DNA from: Hyphomicrobiales bacterium
GTDB taxonomy: Bacteria; Pseudomonadota; Alphaproteobacteria; Rhizobiales; S144-35
Length of the DNA stretch: 9,973 bases
Direction of reading: 5' to 3'
Assembly (NCBI GenBank): GCA_015494185.1
Contig: WGBT01000099.1
Span: 1-9,973 of the forward strand
The notes below the pieces were generated by a model. That model was not told the DNA's origin. It did no database searches and saw nothing but the letters and a program-made list of their open reading frames with translations. A program made the position numbers and the translations under genes. Of the stretch, positions 5,451 to 9,973 are shown in pieces. Every line of letters begins with the position of its first letter. Position 1 is the first letter of the stretch.

Positions 5451-6200
5451 ATGAAAATTGTGGTCGCGGTCAAACGCGTCATCGATTACAATGTCAAAAT
5501 CCGCGTCAAATCGGATGGTTCGGGCGTTGATACCGGTAATGTCAAAATGGCCATGAACCCGTTTGACGAAATCGCCGTGGAAGAGGCCATCCGCTTGAAA
5601 GAAAAGGGCAAGGCGTCCGAGGTGGTGGCCGTCACCATCGGTCCGGCAAAAGCCACGGATATTCTGCACAATGCGCTGGCGATGGGAGCAGATCGCGGTT
5701 TGCTCGTTGAAACAGACGACAAGATCGAACCTTTGGCGGCCGCCAAAATTTTAATGTCCATTGTCATCGAAGAACAAGCCGATCTGGTGCTTGTTGGCAA
5801 ACAGGCCATCGATGATGACTGCAATCAAACCGGGCAAATGCTCGCCGGACTGTTGGGCTGGCCACAGGGAACCTTTGCCTCCCGGCTGGTGGTGGGCGAA
5901 AAAACCGCAGGTGTTAGCCGCGAAATCGATGGTGGCAGCCAAGTCGTCGCCCTGAAAATGCCCTGTGTGATCACCACGGATCTAGGGCTCAATGAACCGC
6001 GCTACCTGTCGGTTCCCAAAATCATCGCAGCCCGCAAAAAACCGATTGAAACCCGCTCATTGGCCAATTTCCCGGTGGATCTCACACCACGTGTCAAAAC
6101 GATTTCCGTAGGCGAGCCCGCTCCGCGCCAACCTGGTGAAATCCTGCGCTCGCCAATCGAGTTGGCCGTGCGGCTGAAAAACGATTTGGGAGCATTGTAA
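5451..6200 (+). CDS. etfB: Electron transfer flavoprotein subunit beta
   Basis: This 249-residue protein has the usual EtfB length and is co-linear with the family: MKIVVAVKRVIDYNVKIR at the start, MAMNPFDEIAVEEA at 33-46, and the AMP-binding segment LVGKQAIDDDCNQTGQMLAG (114-133). With EtfA it forms the cytoplasmic heterodimer that accepts electrons from acyl-CoA and other flavin dehydrogenases and passes them to ETF-quinone oxidoreductase. The dehydrogenase-recognition region (NEPRYLSVPKIIAARKKP, 181-198) differs from the common form. By my alignment, human Leu195 corresponds to Val188, and Lys200, a methylation site, to Ala193; the second site, Lys203, is kept as Lys196. The start is ATG at 5451; the nearest G-rich ribosome site (AGGGG, 5432-5436) is rather far, at 14 nt. 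The stop TAA shares one base with the etfA ATG, which implies co-translation. Confidence 0.97.
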   Translation: MKIVVAVKRVIDYNVKIRVKSDGSGVDTGNVKMAMNPFDEIAVEEAIRLKEKGKASEVVAVTIGPAKATDILHNALAMGADRGLLVETDDKIEPLAAAKILMSIVIEEQADLVLVGKQAIDDDCNQTGQMLAGLLGWPQGTFASRLVVGEKTAGVSREIDGGSQVVALKMPCVITTDLGLNEPRYLSVPKIIAARKKPIETRSLANFPVDLTPRVKTISVGEPAPRQPGEILRSPIELAVRLKNDLGAL

Positions 6201-6202
6201 TG
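6188..6202 (+). promoter_or_regulatory. Ribosome-binding site and TAATG overlap joining etfB and etfA
   Basis: GGGAG at 6188-6192, inside the end of etfB, lies 7 nt before the etfA ATG (6200-6202). The etfB stop TAA (6198-6200) and this ATG share one base, a classical arrangement for translational coupling that helps give equal amounts of the two subunits. Confidence 0.75.
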
Positions 6203-7171
6203 CGGCTTCTGGTGCTGGCGGATCATGACAATCGAAGCCTTGCAAGCACGACGGCCCGGGTCGTGGGTGCCGTGCAATCGATTGCCACCGAAATCGATAT
6301 TCTGGTGGCCGGCGAAGGGGTTGAATCGGTGGCGGCTCAGGCGGCCAAACTACAGGGCGTCAACAAGGTGCTTGCTGCGGATGCCTCCCATTACAAATAT
6401 CAGCTTGCCGAAGAAATGGCCGCTCTGATCGTGCCCTTGATGGAACATTATGACGGGCTGATTGCCGCCGCAACGAACAATGGAAAAAATATCCTGCCGC
6501 GGGTGGCTGCGCTGCTCGATGTCGCACAAGTCTCTGATGCCCAGGCGATTATTGCCGCCGATACTTTCGAGCGGCCAATCTATGCGGGCAATGCCATCGA
6601 GATGGTGCAAACCAGTGACGACAAGCTGGTGCTCACCCTTCGCCCCGCCGCCTTTGCACCGGTAAGCGGAGGCGGCAGCGCCGAGATCACCAAAATACCG
6701 GCACAACCCGCCGTTGGCATCTCCGGCGTGACTGGACAGGAATTGTCGCGCAGCGGCCGCCCTGAGCTTACCGCCGCGCGTATTGTGGTGGCCGGCGGGC
6801 GCGGCATTGGCTCACGGGAAAACTTCAAACGGCTGGAACAGTTTGCTGACCGCTTGGGGGCGGCCATTGGCGCCAGCCGGGCCGCCGTTGACGCGGGCTT
6901 TATTTCCAATGATTTCCAGATCGGGCAAACTGGCAAAATCATCGCGCCGGATCTTTATATTGCGGTCGGCATTTCCGGGGCCATTCAGCATTTGGCCGGG
7001 ATCAGGGACAGCCGAATCATCGTCGCGATCAACAAAGATCCTGAAGCGCCGATTTTTCAAATCGCTGACTATGGCCTGGTCGGGGACTTCTTGAAGCTCT
7101 TACCCCAACTGGAAACCGCGCTCGACAAAGCCGGTCTACTCCCGCCTTATACGAGAGCAGGGCGGCATTGA
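6200..7171 (+). CDS. etfA: Electron transfer flavoprotein subunit alpha
   Basis: The 323-residue protein has an N-terminal nucleotide-binding-like domain (1 to about 190, with AATNNGKNILPRVAALL at 90-106) and the conserved FAD-binding C-terminal domain. The latter shows RPELTAARIVVAGGRGIGS (187-205), GASRAAVDAG (224-233), QIGQTGKIIAPDLYIAVGIS (240-259), GAIQHLAG (260-267) and INKDPEAPIFQIADYGLVGD (277-296). FAD-contacting residues known from human ETFA are present: Arg227, Thr244 and His264 match Arg249, Thr266 and His286. It carries the single FAD of the EtfAB dimer. The short tail LLPPYTRAGRH extends a little past the family core. Start and coupling to etfB are secure. Unlike some proteobacterial loci, no 3-hydroxyacyl-CoA dehydrogenase gene follows. 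No clear terminator follows immediately. Confidence 0.97.
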   Translation: MRLLVLADHDNRSLASTTARVVGAVQSIATEIDILVAGEGVESVAAQAAKLQGVNKVLAADASHYKYQLAEEMAALIVPLMEHYDGLIAAATNNGKNILPRVAALLDVAQVSDAQAIIAADTFERPIYAGNAIEMVQTSDDKLVLTLRPAAFAPVSGGGSAEITKIPAQPAVGISGVTGQELSRSGRPELTAARIVVAGGRGIGSRENFKRLEQFADRLGAAIGASRAAVDAGFISNDFQIGQTGKIIAPDLYIAVGISGAIQHLAGIRDSRIIVAINKDPEAPIFQIADYGLVGDFLKLLPQLETALDKAGLLPPYTRAGRH

Positions 7172-7232
7172 CCAAGCTGGTATTGACCGTACGGCCAATG
7201 CAACATCGGCGCGGTCATTTCTTGGTCCTCAT

Positions 7233-7295
7233 TTTTGTCATGTTTTGTCATGCAAGTTTTTCTCAGGCAAGTCTCATGCAAGTTTTGTCGTGCAA
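7233..7295. repeat. Cluster of short direct repeats downstream of etfA
   Basis: TTTTGTCATG occurs in perfect tandem at 7233-7242 and 7243-7252. TCATGCAAGTTTT occurs at 7248-7260 and again at 7274-7286. A variant with one mismatch, TTTTGTCGTGCAA, lies at 7283-7295, and a shorter CAGGCAAGT copy lies between. The cluster reads as several overlapping, partly decayed copies of a TTTTGTCATGCAAG-type unit. It could be a multi-site protein-binding region or a slippage product. Confidence 0.65.
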
Positions 7296-7429
7296 ACCCA
7301 TAATCTTGGCCGATACAGTCAAACGGAAATGCGCCATCACGCCGCAATCTGATTATTCAACATGGAAACATTATGATAAATTTTTACTATTTATACTAGC
7401 GAAAGTTGCTTCTGTTTGCTAAACTTCAT

Positions 7430-7457
7430 AGCAATATCAAGATACCTTGATATTGCT
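7430..7457. terminator. Perfect 12-bp inverted repeat with 4-nt loop (hairpin or operator)
   Basis: AGCAATATCAAG (7430-7441) and CTTGATATTGCT (7446-7457) are exact reverse complements separated by ATAC. As RNA this gives a compact tetraloop hairpin. No T-run follows on the plus strand, and it lies about 260 bp after etfA, so intrinsic termination is unproven. As DNA it could be an extended palindromic operator upstream of the transpeptidase gene. It is the most symmetrical element in the window. Confidence 0.55.
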
Positions 7458-7549
7458 GGATGTCTTGCATGTTAGATGTGCGGATGGGCCTGGGGGAGGC
7501 GCCGCATATTTACCGGAAAATTTATTCAACTTAAACGTTATTGGCCTTT

Positions 7550-7593
7550 TGTCTAAAGACGATTTGCCGAAAAACCCTAAGTCTTTTTAGACA
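7550..7593. promoter_or_regulatory. Bulged inverted repeat in the upstream region of the L,D-transpeptidase gene
   Basis: TGTCTAAAGAC (7550-7560) pairs with GTCTTTTTAGACA (7581-7593), leaving two extra T residues bulged and a 20-nt loop. It lies about 70 bp before the preferred ATG at 7664. It could be a leader hairpin or an operator; no riboswitch family is recognised. Confidence 0.35.
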
Positions 7594-7649
7594 TTCATGC
7601 GAATAACACAATTGAGTATACCTAATTTGAATTTTTTATGTGAAGCTCT

Positions 7650-7653
7650 GGAG
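7650..7653 (+). promoter_or_regulatory. Ribosome-binding site fixing the start of the L,D-transpeptidase gene
   Basis: GGAG lies 10 nt before the ATG at 7664. The longer GTG start at 7640 is preceded only by an A/T-rich stretch without a ribosome site, and the GGAG would be inside that extension. This favours a product eight residues shorter than the longest frame. Confidence 0.65.
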
Positions 7654-7663
7654 TACTCCCAAC

Positions 7664-9763
7664 ATGCCCCGATCGATCTCTTTTCTGCGCGCCCCCGGCA
7701 GCCAGCACCAAGCTCGATTTGCCGTCAAACCTTTATTACAACGTGCAGCCTTATTCATCGCTGGAAGCCTTGGCTATGGCGGTCTTATTCTATCTGGCCC
7801 TGTCAACATCGCGGCAGAGGCCAGGCCGGTCGTCTCTGCGTTGCCGCCAACAGCTTTGGCCAAGGTCACAGCCCCCTTGCCTGCAACACCAAAACCGCCA
7901 GCAACGCTGATCAAACTTTCCAGCTTGGCCGCGATCCAAAAGGATGGCCCATCGCTGACGCCCGCTTCGGCAACAGCGGCACAAACAAAGCGCTTGAAAC
8001 CAGCCAATGCCTGTGAGGCTGCCGTTGCCGATCTGATTAGGCAAAAACTGCGGGCGCTTCGTTCAAGCTCCCCCCAATTGGCCGCCCTCAAATCCGCCTC
8101 GCGCCGGAACATGCGCCCGCAAACGAGCAAAACCGCACCCTATTCGGATGCATTTATAAGGTTTTACGCAACACGTGATTACCGTCCCCTTTGGACCGAC
8201 GGACGGGAGATTTTACCCAAAGCCAAAGAGGTCATGGCCGAATTGCAATCGGCTGCAACTTATGGGCTCGATCCCAAGGATTTTCCGGTTCCCGCCCCCC
8301 CAAAAAAACCGGCTGATGGCTGGTTTGGAAAGGCTTGCGGGGATGCGCAAGCACTTGCTGCAGCCGAGTTGATGTTGACGCAATCTGCTCTCACCTATGC
8401 CAAACATGTCCGCGGCGGCCGCATTGATGTCACGAAAATCAATCGTGATGTCTATCGGCGCGGTGAAGTTTTGCCCGAGACGGAGGTTCTCGCAACCCTG
8501 GCCGGCTCGGCCAATCCGGCTCAGTTTTTGCGTGATCTGCACCCCAAGCATCCCCAATATGCCCGTCTGATCAAAGCTTTGGCCGTTGAACGGGAAAAGA
8601 TCGCCGCCGCAGAAAAAAACAAGTTTCCAGATGGGCCATTGCTTTACCGCGGCATCACCCATCCTCATGTCGAAATCCTGCGCGAACGGCTCGCCGCTTT
8701 CTTTCCGCGCTATCGGCTCCATAAAACGACACAAAATCCGCATTATTTCGACCGCCGGTTGGCCCGTGCCGTGCGAACTTTCCAACGCCGGCAAGGATTA
8801 AAAGCAGATGGCAAGGTTGGCAGCCAGACCAAAGCCGCCTTGTCTGGCATTGACAAGCGGAAACTTCGCAGCTTGTTGGTCAATCTGGAACGCTGGCGCT
8901 GGATGCCCCGCGAGCTTGGCGAAAAATATATCTTTGTCAACATCCCGGAATTTCGCCTCAGAGTGGTCAACAAAGGCCGCGTCATTCATCAGGAACGGAT
9001 CATTGTTGGCAAACCCCGCAACCGTACCCCCGTTTTCTCAGATGAAATGGAAACGGTTGTTTTCAACCCATACTGGAATGTGCCGCGTTCGATCATTTAT
9101 GGTGAATGGGGCGGCCGGGTGCCACGGGGCTTCAAAACGGCTATCTATCGCGGTGAGATCATCGCCCGGCAACCTCCCGGTCCCAACAATGCGCTCGGCA
9201 AGATCAAGTTTCTGTTTCCCAACAAACATGCGGTTTATATTCACGACACCCCCAAACGCCATCTGTTCAAGCGCAAAGTCCGGGCCTTTTCCCATGGTTG
9301 CGTGCGGTTGCGAAATCCCAAAAAGCTGGCCCATATTTTGTTTCGCGATGAAGCGGGGTGGAATGCTGCCAAGGTCAACCGGTTTTATCGCAGCCGCCGA
9401 AATCGTCCTGTGAAGTTGAGCCAAAAAGTACCGGTGCACCTTGCCTATTTCACGGCCTGGGCGGATGAAACTGGCAAAATCAACTATTTCAATGACCTAT
9501 ACGGCCATGACCGCCGGATTGCCGCGGCCCTGAAATATGGCCCGCCTGCGGCCCCTGACCGTGCGATCAAGAAAAAGCGCAACTATCAGCAATTGCTCGC
9601 CGCACGAAAGGCCAGGGCCAAACGCCAACGCCGGCTGGCGAGGCAAAAAGCCCGGGAAAGGGCAAAAATGGCCAGACGTAAATCCCGCAAGAGAAAATAT
9701 TACTATTATTATTCAGGGGGGTATGGCTATAGCCCGTGGTATGGGGGCTCTTTTGGTTATTGA
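7664..9763 (+). CDS. YcbB/LdtD-like murein L,D-transpeptidase with basic, Tyr/Gly-ending tail
   Basis: The protein has 699 residues from ATG 7664, and positions use that start. It probably forms 3-3 (mDAP-mDAP) cross-links in peptidoglycan, in the periplasm. Domains in order: a basic N-terminus and hydrophobic export or anchor segment (about 27-45); a Pro/Ala-rich linker (53-110); the L,D-transpeptidase scaffold domain (about 160-310, with FYATRDYRPLW and YGLDPKDF); a peptidoglycan-binding domain near 330-395 (AVRTFQRRQGLKADGKVGSQT); and a YkuD catalytic domain (about 420-560, with YIFVNIPEFRLRV and FNPYWNVPRSI). The catalytic motif SHGCVRLRNP is at 543-552, with nucleophile Cys546 and partner His527 in YIHDT. 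Residues 636-678 are very rich in Arg, Lys and Ala, and the last 21 residues are mostly Tyr, Gly and Ser. E. coli YcbB is shorter (615 residues); the linker and tail explain much of the difference. It appears monocistronic, with a terminator after it. Confidence 0.92.
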   Translation: MPRSISFLRAPGSQHQARFAVKPLLQRAALFIAGSLGYGGLILSGPVNIAAEARPVVSALPPTALAKVTAPLPATPKPPATLIKLSSLAAIQKDGPSLTPASATAAQTKRLKPANACEAAVADLIRQKLRALRSSSPQLAALKSASRRNMRPQTSKTAPYSDAFIRFYATRDYRPLWTDGREILPKAKEVMAELQSAATYGLDPKDFPVPAPPKKPADGWFGKACGDAQALAAAELMLTQSALTYAKHVRGGRIDVTKINRDVYRRGEVLPETEVLATLAGSANPAQFLRDLHPKHPQYARLIKALAVEREKIAAAEKNKFPDGPLLYRGITHPHVEILRERLAAFFPRYRLHKTTQNPHYFDRRLARAVRTFQRRQGLKADGKVGSQTKAALSGIDKRKLRSLLVNLERWRWMPRELGEKYIFVNIPEFRLRVVNKGRVIHQERIIVGKPRNRTPVFSDEMETVVFNPYWNVPRSIIYGEWGGRVPRGFKTAIYRGEIIARQPPGPNNALGKIKFLFPNKHAVYIHDTPKRHLFKRKVRAFSHGCVRLRNPKKLAHILFRDEAGWNAAKVNRFYRSRRNRPVKLSQKVPVHLAYFTAWADETGKINYFNDLYGHDRRIAAALKYGPPAAPDRAIKKKRNYQQLLAARKARAKRQRRLARQKARERAKMARRKSRKRKYYYYYSGGYGYSPWYGGSFGY

Positions 9764-9790
9764 TAATGGATTGACTCTCATGACGAATGA

Positions 9791-9830
9791 CAAAGCCCTG
9801 CAAATGTGGTTACGCAGGGCTTTGTCCTCT
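9791..9830 (+). terminator. Intrinsic terminator after the L,D-transpeptidase gene
   Basis: CAAAGCCCTGC (9791-9801) and GCAGGGCTTTG (9814-9824) form a perfect 11-bp stem with a 12-nt loop, followed by a pyrimidine-rich TCCTCTTCT. It starts 27 nt after the TGA stop. The GC-rich core and trailing T/C residues fit Rho-independent termination on the plus strand. Confidence 0.8.
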
Positions 9831-9973
9831 TCTATTGCACAGAGTGGGGGCTTGCGAACTGAAGCCCTGAAGTCCGAATAAAACCAGCGGCCCCTAATCG
9901 TCATTCGTATAGCATTCAATTGACAAAGCAATTTCAAAGGGAGACGATTGAAAATCAGAGGCTGTTGATTGTG
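9825..9973. other. Right-edge non-coding stretch with a possible promoter for an off-window gene
   Basis: No gene is supported here. A perfect TTGACA box lies at 9920-9925; 17 bp downstream only a weak -10 candidate (GACGAT, 9943-9948) is seen. CAGAGG at 9956-9961 is placed 9 nt before a GTG at 9971-9973, the last bases of the window, so a plus-strand gene could begin at the edge. This cannot be tested without more sequence. Confidence 0.25.

Larger units (their letters stand above)
7172..7663. other. Long intergenic region between etfA and the L,D-transpeptidase gene
   Basis: This stretch of nearly 500 bp is AT-richer than its neighbours and contains no convincing gene. It holds, in order, a cluster of degenerate direct repeats (7233-7295), a perfect 12-bp inverted repeat (7430-7457), a bulged inverted repeat (7550-7593), and a ribosome site before the ATG at 7664. 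A short plus-strand frame from the ATG at 7198 to the stop at about 7422 has a signal-peptide-like start, but it lacks a ribosome site and a recognisable family. The region must hold the end of the etfBA transcript and the promoter of the transpeptidase gene; I could not assign -35/-10 boxes with confidence. Confidence 0.7.

Noticed and set aside
7168..7422. Plus-strand 84-codon frame after etfA with a signal-peptide-like stretch
   Set aside because: It starts at a TTG overlapping the etfA stop; the internal ATG at 7198 lacks a ribosome site, much of the frame is the direct-repeat cluster, and no family is recognised.
8213..8794. 193-codon minus-strand frame antisense to the transpeptidase gene
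   Set aside because: It lies wholly within the conserved scaffold and peptidoglycan-binding regions of the plus-strand protein and shows no family features.
9713..9937. Minus-strand 74-codon frame at the right end
   Set aside because: It begins at a TTG, runs through the terminator hairpin and overlaps the end of the transpeptidase gene antisense.
1..9973. A hidden defence system, mobile element, CRISPR array, tRNA or attachment site
   Set aside because: All substantial frames are explained by housekeeping or envelope-type genes; no integrase, transposase, spaced repeat array, cloverleaf or matching direct-repeat boundaries were found.

Overview
The window is about 10 kb of ordinary-looking chromosome, most likely from an alphaproteobacterium. 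The best lineage marker is a ChpT-type histidine phosphotransferase (2429-3082), a component of the CckA-ChpT-CtrA cell-cycle phosphorelay known only from Alphaproteobacteria. The etfB-etfA pair and the large YcbB-like L,D-transpeptidase fit that assignment. Base composition looks moderate, and I see no abrupt compositional shift between the genes. I cannot name the genus from the sequence alone.

Layout, left to right: (1) a possible partial minus-strand reading frame running off the left edge (1-93); (2) a minus-strand gene for an unrecognised multi-pass membrane protein with a long basic tail (108-950); (3) a divergent, repeat-bearing intergenic region (951-1119); (4) a membrane-anchored staphylococcal-nuclease-like protein (1120-1581); (5) a convergent minus-strand gene for a His-rich secreted DUF2796/ZrgA-type protein (1657-2244); (6) chpT (2429-3082), whose end forms a strong hairpin shared with the next, convergent gene; (7) a minus-strand TadE/TadG-like protein with a complete von Willebrand A MIDAS (3155-4363); (8) a rhomboid intramembrane protease (4650-5378); (9) the electron-transfer flavoprotein genes etfB and etfA, overlapping by one base (5451-7171); (10) an AT-richer gap of nearly 500 bp with direct repeats and two inverted repeats (7172-7663); (11) a YcbB/LdtD-like L,D-transpeptidase with a basic, Tyr/Gly-ending tail (7664-9763), followed by a clear intrinsic terminator (9791-9830).

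The only pair that clearly works together is EtfB-EtfA, which form the FAD/AMP heterodimer passing electrons from acyl-CoA and related dehydrogenases to ETF-quinone oxidoreductase. Several other products act at or outside the inner membrane (DUF2796, TadG-like, rhomboid, L,D-transpeptidase, anchored nuclease), but orientation and spacing suggest single-gene units, not a cell-envelope operon. I found no tRNA, rRNA, CRISPR array, insertion sequence, prophage gene or recognisable defence system. The second-look items are mostly non-coding: short direct repeats before two genes, structured DNA before the L,D-transpeptidase gene, and revised start codons for two genes.
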